NCBI RefSeq assembly: GCF_015694725.1
Contig: NZ_JADQDQ010000010.1
Location: 51,517-115,516 of the forward strand
Reading direction: 5' to 3'
Length of the DNA stretch: 64,000 nucleotides
DNA from: Hymenobacter jeongseonensis
Lineage (GTDB): Bacteria > Bacteroidota > Bacteroidia > Cytophagales > Hymenobacteraceae
Both the position numbers and the translations under genes were made by a program. Position 1 is the first letter of the stretch. The number at the start of each line of letters is the position of its first letter. Shown here in pieces: positions 1-9,743 of the stretch. The notes beneath the pieces are model-generated. The model was not told the DNA's origin. It ran no database searches and saw nothing but the letters and a program-made list of their open reading frames with translations.

Positions 1-498
1 GCTCACCAACAAGGCCAACCCCGTGACGGTGCGGCCCTGGCCGTACACGGCCAACGGCTGGCCGCGCACTTCCCAGCCGTGGCAATACGGGCAGTGCAGC
101 ACGCCGCGCCCCCACAACTCCCGAAACCCCGGAAGCGGCGGCAAAATATCTGCCACGCCCGTGGCCAGCAGCACCCGCCGCGCCAAAATAGTGTGCGGGG
201 CATCATCGGCGGTGCCAACGCCCGTGGCCCGAAAGCCCCTTCCCTCCTGAACAATGCTTTCAATCTCCAGGCATTGCACTTCCACGGAATCGTAAGGCCG
301 CAGCTGCTCGTGCCCAATCCGCAGCAGCTCGGCCGGCCGGATGCCGTCGCGGGTCAAGAACCCGTGCACGCCGGGCGACGACTCGTTGCGGGGCGGCCCG
401 CCATCGGCCAGCAATACGCGGCGCATGCAGCGGCCCAAGGTGAGGGCTGCCGAAAGCCCGGCGCTGCCCGCGCCAATAATCAGAACGTCGTATTGCAT
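1..498 (-). CDS. Thioredoxin-reductase-like FAD/NAD(P) oxidoreductase, C-terminus cut by window edge
   Basis: The reading frame starts at ATG 498 and stays open to the left edge, giving the first 166 residues. It begins MQYDVLIIGAGSAGLSAALT, the FAD-binding GxGxxG fold of the pyridine nucleotide-disulfide oxidoreductases. Near residues 136-142 it has CPYCHGWE, the CxxC redox-site region typical of thioredoxin-reductase-like proteins. An ATG motif (LLATGVAD) precedes it, as in this superfamily. A second Rossmann (NADPH) motif begins just before the edge (VYGQGRT). The CPYCHG form is common in small stand-alone reductases of Bacteroidota and Firmicutes rather than in canonical TrxB, so the true substrate is unknown. 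It lies downstream of the giant gene at 644-9058 but behind a terminator, so it is probably a separate unit. Confidence 0.85.
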   Translation of the reverse strand, partial: MQYDVLIIGAGSAGLSAALTLGRCMRRVLLADGGPPRNESSPGVHGFLTRDGIRPAELLRIGHEQLRPYDSVEVQCLEIESIVQEGRGFRATGVGTADDAPHTILARRVLLATGVADILPPLPGFRELWGRGVLHCPYCHGWEVRGQPLAVYGQGRTVTGLALLVS

Positions 499-581
499 CA
501 GTAAACCATTCAGCTAAGCTTGAGCCCGTTCTAACCCAAACCAAGGCCCCGAGGTTACATCCGGCCAAGTCATTAAAACAC

Positions 582-615
582 AAAAAAGCCCTTCCCGAGT
601 GAGAAGGGCTTTTTT
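582..615 (-). terminator. Rho-independent terminator of the 2804-residue T9SS gene
   Basis: AAAAAAGCCCTT (582-593) pairs with AAGGGCTTTTTT (604-615), giving a stem with A and T tracts on both sides, so it can work in both directions. It lies 29 bp beyond the stop at 644. The same hairpin recurs at the same distance after the next giant gene (9707). Confidence 0.85.
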
Positions 616-1216
616 CACCTGCATTGGCGAGCCAGCGTGGGCCTTATTCTTTAATCAGGCGCTTGGTCAGGTTGATAATCTGCCCGCCGTGCTGGCCGCG
701 CACCAGCACCGTGTAGGTGCCGCTGGCAATGGTCTGCAGCTCCAGGGCGTGGGCCAGGCCCGCGTTGAGCGTGGCGCCCAGCACCACCCGGCCCGTGGCG
801 TCGAGCAGGCTCACCTGGTAGGTGCCGGTTGGCAGCTGGCTCAGGTCCAGCGTGGTCGCGGTGGTGGCCGGGTTCGGGAACACGCTAATGGCTGGGGTCG
901 ACGCCAGGGCCTTGGTGAAGGTCACCGTGCGGACGGGCGAGTACGTGGCCGTGCCGTCGAAGTCCACCTGGCGCAGGCGGTAGTACACCAGGCCCGCGGC
1001 TTTCGGGCCGATGCCGGCGTCGGTCAGCGCATACGCCGTGGCGCTGGAGGTGCTGCCCTGGCCTTGGACCTGGCCAATCTTCACGAAGTCCTTCCCATTG
1101 AGGCTGCGCTCCACGTCGAAGTAGGCGTTGTTCTTCTCCGAGGCCGTGCGCCAGCTCAGCTGCGCGTCCACGTTCTTCACCGCTTGCGCCGTGAACACCG
1201 TCAGCTCCACCGGCAG
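582..1216. repeat. Direct repeat copy 1: T9SS sorting-domain 3' module plus terminator
   Basis: This stretch matches 9707-10341 with a constant offset of 9125 bp and no indel that I can find. I counted about 20 differences over the 573 coding bases (roughly 96% identity by eye). Similarity ends abruptly at the codons for the PLPVEL motif. It encodes the last ~190 residues of the protein and includes the terminator stem. Confidence 0.85.
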
Positions 1217-4200
1217 CGGGAAATCGCTAATCACGAAGGTTATGTTTTGCGTGGTTACCCCACCGAAGGCATCGGTGGTGGTAATGGGCAGCGTATAGGT
1301 GCCGGCGCGCAGCTTGCTGCGGTCGGCTTCCGTGACCAGCGGGCCAACGGTGATACGGCCGGTGATGGGATTAAACACTAAGTTCAAATCCGCCAAGGTG
1401 GTAATGGTGGGCGCGGAACTCAAGGTGAAGGCACCGGCTATTGCGGTGCGCACTCCGTTGTCGGTAATTCCGCTCGCGTAATCAGCAGTTCGCTCCTTCG
1501 GGTTGGGCGAGAAAATATTCTTACCGGCAGTGGCTGGAGACAGCGCCACGCCGCCGTTGTAATCGAACACGCGGGCTATTTCATCGCCGCTGAGGTAAGC
1601 ATTAGCGGCGCCTTTGGAGTCGTTTACCGTGTACACCGCGGCATTGTCCTGCCCTACCTTGAGGGTATAGCGCGCCTCGTTCGAGGTCAGGGCAAAAGCC
1701 GGGGCGCCGTTACCATCGTCCGTAGCAGTGTAAGTAAAGAAGACGTTGCCCACATATCCTGCTTTGGGCAGGAAAAACAATTGGCTGATTTGACTAGCCG
1801 TGAGCGTGCGAGGACTTGTGATGGCAGTGCTGTTGAGGTAAAGGGTGCCCGTAGAAGCCGGGTTTGGCACGCTGGTGAGCGTATAGGTAACAACGGTGGC
1901 AGCGCCGTCGGCATCGGTTGCCATCAAAGGCGAAATAGCTAGGCGCGTGACGGCGGTATTGCCGTTGGGCGTAGTCAGGGCGTTGACTACATCAGAAGCC
2001 ACCGGCGAGCTGTTGGGCTGCGTGGTGGTGACTTGGCTGGAGGTATTGTTGCCGCCCGGCGAGTTGTCGCCAATGGCCGCTACGTTGCCCGTGACCGTGA
2101 TGGAGGGCGTGGTGTTGGGCATTTTGAAGGAGATGCTGTTGGTAATGAGCCCCGCCCCTCCCGGCACCAGCGTGGTGATGCTTGGGAACGTGACGAGGGT
2201 GTTGCTGTTGCTGAGCACGCCGCCCCCGGAAATCACGAAGCTGGACCCGCCAGGAGGCAGAACAACGGTTTGCACCACGTTTGCTGCATCCGAAGGTCCG
2301 TTGTTTCTAGTTACTACCGCGTACGTCACCGTGGCGCCGATGGGGGCCGATGTCGGGCCCGATACGGTGGTTTGCACGCCCACGGTGGGCGAAACGGGAA
2401 AGGCTGTATAGGCGCGGTTGTTGGCTACTGTGGCATCGGTTTGGTCGCCGTACACGGCAGCCATAATGGCCAAGGGGTTGTTGCCGGGCGCGGGCAGCAC
2501 AATGGTATTAGCCATAGACGCACCCGCTGTCATGGAGCCAATGGGGATGCTCAGCAAGCCCGTGCTAGGGTTATAGGTGGCTTTGCCTCCCGCCAAAACA
2601 AACTCGATAAGGCCCGTGGTCGCCTGGAGGGTGCCCGTTACGCCCCCAACGGTGAAGCCGGTGGTCGTTAGCCCACCCGTTAGAATCACGTCCTGCACCA
2701 CGTCTGTCGCCGTGGCGGTGCCGCTGGCATTGCTGGTGCGCACCACTAGCGTAACGGGCTGGCCGGCCGTGGCAGAAGTGCTGGTACCGGCAACAAAACT
2801 GGTGCTCAGGTCGGGCCGCGGGAGGGTGGTGGCCGGACTTACGCTGACGCTCCGTGACGCTTCGTTGTTGCCCAGGTTCGGGTCAAGCGTACCGGGTACG
2901 CTGGTCCGGGCCGTGGGCGAGAACACTGAGCCCGCCGGTGTCGTGAACGAAATGACAAACCGCACGGCCGAGCCAATTCCGTTCGATTGGTTTAGAATGG
3001 CCGGTAGCGTCACGATTCCGGTGGAGTTGTTATAAACACCACTAAGTACCTCGCCAATGTTGTTGCTCACCTCCACTACGCCCCCATTGGAAGTCAGGGT
3101 GCTGGGCAGTTGCACCGAGATGCTTTGGCTCGGCACAATGGACGGGCCCAGATTGGTAGTCGTCACGACATACGTAACCGGCGAGCCCACATTGCTGGTA
3201 GCAGGCCCATCAAGCAGCACCTGCACATCGGCCTGAGGCTGCACGGTGGTTACCACTTGCGTGGTGTTGTTGCTTGGCACGTTGTCTACCGACGTGGTAC
3301 GCACCGACGCCACGTTTACCAGGTTGCCATCGTTCACGGGCACGCTGTAGCCCACGGTATTGGTAATTGAGGTACCCACACCGGCCACATTCGCAGTGGG
3401 AATCGTAATCAAGCCCGTGGTGGCGTTGTAGGTTGCTGCAGTGCTGCCCGAACCGTAGGTGGCAACGGTGCTAGTGGTGCTGGTGGGCAAGCTGCCATTG
3501 ATGCGCACGGCAGTAGCACCCGTGAGGACCAGCCCCGCCGGGATGGCCACGTTCTGCACCACGGATTGGGCCAGGCCAGGGCCATTGTTCGTGGTGGTGA
3601 TGGTGTAAACCAAAGGCTGCGCCGCAGTGGCCGACGCTGGCCCCACGATGGTGGTGCTCATGTCGGCCGAAATGGCGTTGTTAACGGTTGTCAGCGTGCT
3701 GGCAATGTTATCGGCTGGCACGGGGTCAGCAGTCGTGGAGGCCACGCTGCTCGTGATTGTAGCCTGCCCATGCGCAGGCATTGGCGCCAGCACGGTGTAA
3801 GTGGCCGTGGTGTTGGCTGCTTGCGTCGCCATTACGGGCAAGGCAAGAGCGCCAGTGGTGGGGTCATAAACGGCTGTCCCAGCAGGCAAGGCGAAGCTGA
3901 TAGTAGTACCCGCACCTCCTGGCTGCGTGCCGCCCACGCCATTGACCTTGAAATTTGAGCCGGTGGCCACGATGTTGGGACTGAGGTCAACGCTCACGCC
4001 CACAGTTGTGGCTGCATGTGGGCCTTTGTTGCCCTGCGTTACGGAGTAGGTAACCAGCGCCCCCGGCAGCGCACTGCCATTAACCGCATTTGAGCTGATG
4101 GTGGTGAACAGATTGGCCTCCTTGGTTGGGTCGGGGGCCGCGGTAATGCTCGTGGTCAGCGTGGCGGTGTTGTTGCCGGCCTGCTGGTCGCCATCCACAA

Positions 4201-7200
4201 GGGTATTTGGCGTTACTAGTGCGGTAAAATTGAGGGGGCCGCTGGCGGGCGCCGCGAAGCTAAATGTATTATTCAGTAACTGGCCCGCGCCAATGGATGC
4301 GGGCACCGGGAACGTGAATGTGCTGGTGCCACCGGCAAACGAATAAGTACCGCCATTCGAAACAAAGACGTGCGTTAGGGCGACGGGTGTGGGCACGCTC
4401 ACCGTCTGCACCACATTGGCGGCGGCGCCTAGGCCAATGTTCTGGGTGGTGAGGGCATACGTATTGAACTGACCGGCGCCGCTGGTGCTGGGGCCCGCCA
4501 AGGTCGTGTACATATCGAAATTCTGCGGACTGGTTTGAATGGTTGCCGAGTGGGTGTCATTGGCGGTGAGTCCGTTTTGGCTGGTGGTGGTGACAAGGGC
4601 GGCGGTGCCGGTCACGCTGCTGCCGCTCAGGGGCTGGCTGAACGTGATTACCGAATTAACTACCTGCCCCCGGGCAATAGATGCAATTCCAGTGTATCTA
4701 ACCAAACCAGTACTCGAGGTATAAGTACCACTGCCGTCGCCCGATACCTGAACGTTCTGAAGCAGGGCGGGCAGCTGCACCGTGGCGGATACCCCGTTGG
4801 CACCGCTGGCGCCAATGTTACTGAAGCTGACGTTGAACGTGCCGGTGCTGCCAGCGGCTACCGGTGAGGTTACGGCAGCAATGTTGGCAACTACATCGGC
4901 GGCAAAAGGCACGTTGCCGGAGAACTCCGAGGTACTGTTGTTCAGGGTGGCGGTAGCCGTCAGGCCCAGGTTGCGAATATCCGTGCGCTTCGTACTGGTG
5001 AGCGACCCGAACGGCAGGACGAAGCGGAAACGGCTCGCAGTTCCATCTTGTCCCTGCAGCAGGCCATTCACGGCGGTTGGCCCGTAGCTGCCGCTCCCGG
5101 CGTCCTCATCTTCGGGGGAGTTTTCGGTGGCGGCGGCCAGGAAGATGTGGCCTTCGCCAAAACGCGTCCGGTCGAGGGCCGGAATATAGAACTCAATCAG
5201 GGCGCCGGGGCGGCTGAAACCTTCCACAATCAAGTCCGAGCCCACCACGTCGAGGCTCGTCAGAACGGGGTAGTCCAGTCCACGGTTGGGCAAGGCCGTT
5301 CCGGTGGTGAGGTCACCATTGTTAATGGTCACCCCATCGCCAGAGCCGTAGGTCTCGCTTCCCACAGATGGGCCGCCGACGTACGAATTACTCTGCGTGT
5401 TGAGGTCAATGGCAATTGCGCCCGAATTGAAGATGGAGTTTTGGCTAATGGTGACGTTTTGCTGCCCATAGCCGACCACAATGGCGCTGGCCTGGGTATC
5501 CACAATCACGTTGTTGGTAATCAAATCCAGTTGCGCGCCGCGGCGGTTGCCATTGCGCTGTAGGTAGCAAATGGCAGAACCCTCGAGCTGGTCGACCGAA
5601 GTGCCGGCCCCGCCTTTGCCCGCCGAGATGATGGTGTTGTTGCGCACAATGGAAGCGGCGGTCTGGCCAATCTCAAACTGCACGGCACTGGAGTTAGGGC
5701 GCGTGAAAATGTTCTTTTCGATGAGCATCTGCCCACTTCCAACCCCGTCACCCAGCGTGATGGCGTCGCCACCCGCGCTGGTGTAGCCGTTTTGGTTGAA
5801 TTCTGAATCCTTGATGGTCAGCAGGCCGGCACTGGTCTCGTTGTTCACCACGATGCCAGAGTTGCCGGTGAAGGACACGATGCTGCCTTCTACCGTACCG
5901 ACGACTCCGGCTCCCGTAATGTTAATGCCGAAGTTGGCGCTGTTGGTATTGTCACCCGGCCAAGCGTAATTAATTGCACTGGTGCCCACCAGAATTTCAT
6001 CAATCAAGAAACCGGTTGAGCCGGTGCCCAAACTAATTGTTTGGGCGCTGCCTCCGCGAATCGCCACTTGGCGCACCAACCCGGCGCTGCCGGTCACCGC
6101 CAGCACAGTGCCAATGCTCACTCCTGCAATTTCGACTTCGGGCCGGTTCAGGGCAGTCAGGGTGGTGGCGCTGGTGCCTACCTTTTCGGTGGTCCCGATG
6201 GTGCCCGGGTTGGTATCGCCCACGTTCAGGGTTTGGGTAGTGGCATCGAGTGAGGTGTACGCATCGGAGATGGTCACCGTGCTCAGCAGTCTGATGACGG
6301 CCCGGGAAACCCCGTTGGCTTCCGTCAGCTGATTGGGCAGCCCACTGCGCAGGCCCGCATGCGCCTGTCCGTCCGAAATCATGAAAATACTTGTCTCTCT
6401 ACCTGCCGAGGGGCTGGCCCCGCCATTGGAGGAGGCTACTTGGTCGAGGCCAACATTGGTCAGTTGGTTGCTATTGATGATAAACTGGCGCAAGGAACCT
6501 TGGCCGCTGTCTTTGGTATTGACGATGGTAGAAAAATTAAATCCAAAATCCGGGCCGACGGTGATGTCACCGCTCACCGTAACTGCCGCAATACTTTGGG
6601 CGGTGGTAGTAGCCGTGCGCAGCGCCGATAACGTGGTGGCCGTAGCGCCCGCATCCACCTTCGTTGGGTCTTCGCCCCCCACCCGGTCGTCCGCACCATT
6701 ATAGGTCTGAACGGGAATCAGCGTGCTTACTGCCCCGGGCCGCCACGAAGTCACCGAAGCATTCACAACCCGCACTGTATAATCACCGCTCGCAACGGCG
6801 AAAGCATATAGGCCGTTTGCATTCGTTAGGGTTGAGGCCACGAAGTTGCCGCTGGCATTATAAAGCTGCACGATGGCATCCGGACGTACTCTGGTGCCCG
6901 ACGCCGAACGCGGCCGGCCGAGGCCCCCGCCGTAGTTTGGGTCTTCGTACACGTATCCGGTCAGGGCCTGCCCCACCGTTAGGATAAGTTTGGCTTCATC
7001 GGGGGCGCCCGCGGTGCCTTGGCTGCTGGTGGTGGCAATACTACTGGTTAACTCCAAGCCGGAACCGGTGGTAGCCGGCGCGGTGAAGCTGAACGTAAAC
7101 GATTCGACTTGCCCACTGGCCATCGTGCCGCCTACCGGCGCGTAGGTAATGGTACTGCCACTGAGCGTGCCGCCGGGTCTTACAACGCCAGTCACGCCAC

Positions 7201-9058
7201 TGGGCAGGGTGACGGTGCGCGTTACCCCGGTTGCCGCATTGGGGCCGTTGTTTTTAAACGTGACGGTGTAATTGCCGGATGGCTGACCCGCCGCTATCGT
7301 AGTCGGCCCGGTTAAGGTCGTCGTCACATCAGCCACGGGCCGTACTACCACCGCTACAGTGGCCGTGTTATCCGCCGTCGAGCCGCCCTGCACCGTAGTG
7401 GTTGTGATAGTAGAAGTAGCTGTAACCGAAGTAAACGTGCCCGGAACACTCGCAATGGTGATGGTCGCGGTGAGGTGTTGTCCAGTGGCGAGGGTGATTG
7501 CCGAAGGCGTGAATGTCACAAGTCCCGAACCCGTCGCGTAGGCCCCGGTACCACTGGAGGCCGTGACGGTGACCGTACCTAACCCAACGGGTAATTGCAC
7601 CTGGCGGGTTACCCCGCTCGCGGAGCCAGGACCGTTGTTCCCAAAATCAACGGTGAAGGCGAGCGGCGCTCCCGCATCCACAGGGTCGGCCGAGGCCGAA
7701 ATACTCGTTGTGATGTCGGCAACCTGGGTTACCGCTACGCTGAGCGTGGCTTGGTTTGAAGTGACGCCCTTCTCATCCTGCACGATGTAGCCAACGCTGG
7801 CGGTGCCAAAGAACCCGGACGTGGGCGTGAAGTTGACTGTGCCATCGGCGTTGACGGCGAACCCTCCCCCCACTTCCGTACCGGCCACCAGCGCCACGGT
7901 AGTGGCTACGATGGTAGAAGTGCCGTCCACATCCGTGTCGTTGGCGGCCACTGGAATATTGTTCAGTGCCACGGTATTGGCCGTGGTGTAGCCGTTGTCG
8001 GCCACCGCAACCGGCGCCGTATTGGTCAACGTCAGGGTGAGCACTGCTGTGTTGGACGCAGCAGGATTGGCCGTGTTTTTAACGGTGTAGCCTACGGTGG
8101 CAATGCCTTCAAATTTTGCGGGATTGGCGAAAGTAATTGCTCCGGTAGTTGCATTAGCAGTGAATACTACGCCACTCGCCACATCGGTATACGTGCGGCT
8201 GGCAGGTGCCGGTACTCCGCTCGGGTCTCCCAAGAATACCGTTGCACTATTTAGCGTGCCAGTATTGGCCACGTCGTTGGCCAGCACGTTGAGGGTTGCC
8301 GTGGAAGTATAAGACCGCGAAAAAGCATCGTTATAAGCCGTGGGCGGAGCTGTTACCGCCACGCTGAGCGTGGCTTGATTGGAAGTGGCTCCTTTCTCAT
8401 CCTGTACGGTGTAGCCAACGCTAGCAGTACCAAAGAACCCGGGCGTGGGTGTGAAATTAACTGTGCCGTTTGCATTGACGGCAAAAGCGCCGCCCACCTG
8501 CGTGCCCACCAGCGCCACCGTGCTGGCCACGATGGTAGCGTTGCCTTCCGCGTCCGTGTCGTTGGCCGCCACGGGGACGTTATTAAGGTCAACCGTATTG
8601 GCCGTGGTGTAGCCGTTGTCGGCCACGGCCACCGGCGCCGTGTTGGTTACTGTAATGGTATAGGTTGTTGGGCTAGAGGTCTCAGGAGCATTCCCTCCGC
8701 CGTTAGTATCAGTAGCTGTAAAGGTGAATACAACTGTAGTTCCAATTGGCGCACTAGCAGCAGCCCTAAAAAAGAGCTGGCTACCAGTCGGAATAGTAGC
8801 CGGAACGCTTGTAACGGGGCTGGTGGTGTTGCTGACCCCGATGTACAGTTCTCCCTTTGTGGCATCACGCGTGTATCCTGTTATTGTAAATCTTAGATTA
8901 GAGCGGTTCGTAGTCGCCGCCGGCGTCACATTAGTCCTCAGGTTGTAAGCCACTGACTTCACTTGAGCCGATGGAACGACTGGTAAAGCCCAAACCCAGT
9001 TACTATGCATGAGTAGCACTGCTAGTAAGGCGACGAAACAGCGTAGTGATGGTCTCAT
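644..9058 (-). CDS. Giant T9SS-secreted surface protein with DUF11, cadherin-like, SdrD_B-like and beta-helix regions (2804 aa)
   Basis: Starts at ATG 9058 with a signal peptide (residues 1-24, ends NWVWA). Order seen: cadherin/tandem-95-like modules (about 137-447; two copies of TNTAPVAVADNGYTTANTV); DUF11 modules (NNGP signature, 450-670); an SdrD_B-like prealbumin module (LTGYVYEDPNYGGG, about 680-760); a right-handed beta-helix-like region rich in short N/G/I repeats (about 800-1250); many further DUF11 modules (1300-2300); another tandem-95-like module; then the PLPVEL linker and a type A T9SS sorting domain (ISVFPNPA ... TYTVLVRG ... LIKE). T9SS cargo crosses the inner membrane by Sec and is then exported and anchored at the cell surface. 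The role is probably adhesion or surface coat; no catalytic motif was seen. The next gene upstream is a paralog. Confidence 0.9.
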   Translation of the reverse strand: MRPSLRCFVALLAVLLMHSNWVWALPVVPSAQVKSVAYNLRTNVTPAATTNRSNLRFTITGYTRDATKGELYIGVSNTTSPVTSVPATIPTGSQLFFRAAASAPIGTTVVFTFTATDTNGGGNAPETSSPTTYTITVTNTAPVAVADNGYTTANTVDLNNVPVAANDTDAEGNATIVASTVALVGTQVGGAFAVNANGTVNFTPTPGFFGTASVGYTVQDEKGATSNQATLSVAVTAPPTAYNDAFSRSYTSTATLNVLANDVANTGTLNSATVFLGDPSGVPAPASRTYTDVASGVVFTANATTGAITFANPAKFEGIATVGYTVKNTANPAASNTAVLTLTLTNTAPVAVADNGYTTANTVALNNIPVAANDTDVDGTSTIVATTVALVAGTEVGGGFAVNADGTVNFTPTSGFFGTASVGYIVQDEKGVTSNQATLSVAVTQVADITTSISASADPVDAGAPLAFTVDFGNNGPGSASGVTRQVQLPVGLGTVTVTASSGTGAYATGSGLVTFTPSAITLATGQHLTATITIASVPGTFTSVTATSTITTTTVQGGSTADNTATVAVVVRPVADVTTTLTGPTTIAAGQPSGNYTVTFKNNGPNAATGVTRTVTLPSGVTGVVRPGGTLSGSTITYAPVGGTMASGQVESFTFSFTAPATTGSGLELTSSIATTSSQGTAGAPDEAKLILTVGQALTGYVYEDPNYGGGLGRPRSASGTRVRPDAIVQLYNASGNFVASTLTNANGLYAFAVASGDYTVRVVNASVTSWRPGAVSTLIPVQTYNGADDRVGGEDPTKVDAGATATTLSALRTATTTAQSIAAVTVSGDITVGPDFGFNFSTIVNTKDSGQGSLRQFIINSNQLTNVGLDQVASSNGGASPSAGRETSIFMISDGQAHAGLRSGLPNQLTEANGVSRAVIRLLSTVTISDAYTSLDATTQTLNVGDTNPGTIGTTEKVGTSATTLTALNRPEVEIAGVSIGTVLAVTGSAGLVRQVAIRGGSAQTISLGTGSTGFLIDEILVGTSAINYAWPGDNTNSANFGINITGAGVVGTVEGSIVSFTGNSGIVVNNETSAGLLTIKDSEFNQNGYTSAGGDAITLGDGVGSGQMLIEKNIFTRPNSSAVQFEIGQTAASIVRNNTIISAGKGGAGTSVDQLEGSAICYLQRNGNRRGAQLDLITNNVIVDTQASAIVVGYGQQNVTISQNSIFNSGAIAIDLNTQSNSYVGGPSVGSETYGSGDGVTINNGDLTTGTALPNRGLDYPVLTSLDVVGSDLIVEGFSRPGALIEFYIPALDRTRFGEGHIFLAAATENSPEDEDAGSGSYGPTAVNGLLQGQDGTASRFRFVLPFGSLTSTKRTDIRNLGLTATATLNNSTSEFSGNVPFAADVVANIAAVTSPVAAGSTGTFNVSFSNIGASGANGVSATVQLPALLQNVQVSGDGSGTYTSSTGLVRYTGIASIARGQVVNSVITFSQPLSGSSVTGTAALVTTTSQNGLTANDTHSATIQTSPQNFDMYTTLAGPSTSGAGQFNTYALTTQNIGLGAAANVVQTVSVPTPVALTHVFVSNGGTYSFAGGTSTFTFPVPASIGAGQLLNNTFSFAAPASGPLNFTALVTPNTLVDGDQQAGNNTATLTTSITAAPDPTKEANLFTTISSNAVNGSALPGALVTYSVTQGNKGPHAATTVGVSVDLSPNIVATGSNFKVNGVGGTQPGGAGTTISFALPAGTAVYDPTTGALALPVMATQAANTTATYTVLAPMPAHGQATITSSVASTTADPVPADNIASTLTTVNNAISADMSTTIVGPASATAAQPLVYTITTTNNGPGLAQSVVQNVAIPAGLVLTGATAVRINGSLPTSTTSTVATYGSGSTAATYNATTGLITIPTANVAGVGTSITNTVGYSVPVNDGNLVNVASVRTTSVDNVPSNNTTQVVTTVQPQADVQVLLDGPATSNVGSPVTYVVTTTNLGPSIVPSQSISVQLPSTLTSNGGVVEVSNNIGEVLSGVYNNSTGIVTLPAILNQSNGIGSAVRFVISFTTPAGSVFSPTARTSVPGTLDPNLGNNEASRSVSVSPATTLPRPDLSTSFVAGTSTSATAGQPVTLVVRTSNASGTATATDVVQDVILTGGLTTTGFTVGGVTGTLQATTGLIEFVLAGGKATYNPSTGLLSIPIGSMTAGASMANTIVLPAPGNNPLAIMAAVYGDQTDATVANNRAYTAFPVSPTVGVQTTVSGPTSAPIGATVTYAVVTRNNGPSDAANVVQTVVLPPGGSSFVISGGGVLSNSNTLVTFPSITTLVPGGAGLITNSISFKMPNTTPSITVTGNVAAIGDNSPGGNNTSSQVTTTQPNSSPVASDVVNALTTPNGNTAVTRLAISPLMATDADGAATVVTYTLTSVPNPASTGTLYLNSTAITSPRTLTASQISQLFFLPKAGYVGNVFFTYTATDDGNGAPAFALTSNEARYTLKVGQDNAAVYTVNDSKGAANAYLSGDEIARVFDYNGGVALSPATAGKNIFSPNPKERTADYASGITDNGVRTAIAGAFTLSSAPTITTLADLNLVFNPITGRITVGPLVTEADRSKLRAGTYTLPITTTDAFGGVTTQNITFVISDFPLPVELTVFTAQAVKNVDAQLSWRTASEKNNAYFDVERSLNGKDFVKIGQVQGQGSTSSATAYALTDAGIGPKAAGLVYYRLRQVDFDGTATYSPVRTVTFTKALASTPAISVFPNPATTATTLDLSQLPTGTYQVSLLDATGRVVLGATLNAGLAHALELQTIASGTYTVLVRGQHGGQIINLTKRLIKE
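7728..8027 (-). repeat. Intragenic ~300-bp repeat, copy 2 (tandem-95/cadherin-like module)
   Basis: Encodes the second TNTAPVAVADNGYTTANTV module of the 2804-residue protein. It is clearly similar at DNA level to 8350-8648, with a different module between them, so the array is interleaved rather than simple tandem. Confidence 0.7.
8350..8648 (-). repeat. Intragenic ~300-bp repeat, copy 1 (tandem-95/cadherin-like module)
   Basis: Partner of 7728-8027. It encodes the first module, with the conserved FFGTASVGYTVQDEKG segment. Copies differ at scattered positions. Confidence 0.7.
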
Positions 9059-9461
9059 ATGGAAGAAGGCAAAGTTGTTTATATTAAAAAAGCAATTAAA
9101 AGCGCACTATTTCTTTGAAGCGAAAAAGCAACCCACTACTTCTAACAGGTTGTTTTATAACATCCAGTTTATTGATTAACAACCTTTTATCTTTTAAAAA
9201 ATCCTTGATTCAGTAAGAAAAATATGTGGTATAAAAAATATTAATAATGTGACTATTTAAATACAATGAAATCATTAATCCAACTCATTAATTATCTGAA
9301 GAAGTAAAATTCATAGAATTACACCGCATGATACTAAATATATTTTAACTATTTACATACTAAACATACATTCTTTATTCTAAAAGCATATTTAACATTA
9401 AACCCATCCAGTAAAAACCTCAACTACATCATTTACCAATCCTTTGTAATGAGCTATATTT
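9059..9461. other. AT-rich intergenic region upstream of the 2804-residue protein gene
   Basis: About 400 bp of clearly AT-rich sequence without a credible reading frame, in sharp contrast to the GC-rich genes around it. It must contain the promoter of the giant gene starting at 9058. The best -7-like box I see is CAACTTTG on the minus strand (9070-9077), one mismatch from TAnnTTTG, but no -33 TTG at the right spacing goes with it. Confidence 0.5.
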
Positions 9462-9505
9462 CACAGCAAAAAGCTCGTCCCAAACAGGACGAGCTTTTTG
9501 CTGTG
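9462..9505. terminator. Isolated perfect 19-bp hairpin in a gene-free stretch
   Basis: CACAGCAAAAAGCTCGTCC (9462-9480) and its exact complement (9487-9505) flank a 6-nt loop. A and T tracts inside the stem make it terminator-like in both directions. It is not next to any gene end: the minus-strand gene ending at 9769 already has its own terminator at 9705-9743. It could be a second terminator, or end an unseen small RNA. Confidence 0.7.
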
Positions 9506-9704
9506 TGAATAAGAAATCAAAAGTCTTTAGCCCTATAAGCGTTACATACAAACCAGCATCAACCTTCCGTTTTGGTGCTAAAAATCCAACCGCATACCCT
9601 CAGCAGAATGCGTGGATTTAGACCTCGACAATAGGATTACGGCTCTTCAGTTTAGAACGCTATTTCATACAAGCAATGGCAACGTTGCCCGTGCGCATAC
9701 AGGC

Positions 9705-9743
9705 ACAAAAAAGCCCTTCCCGGAGGGGGAAGGGCTTTTTTGT
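9705..9743 (-). terminator. Rho-independent terminator of the 3064-residue T9SS gene
   Basis: A 16-bp perfect stem (9705-9720 with 9728-9743) and a 7-nt loop, 26 bp beyond the stop at 9769. It is the counterpart of the terminator at 582-615. Confidence 0.88.
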
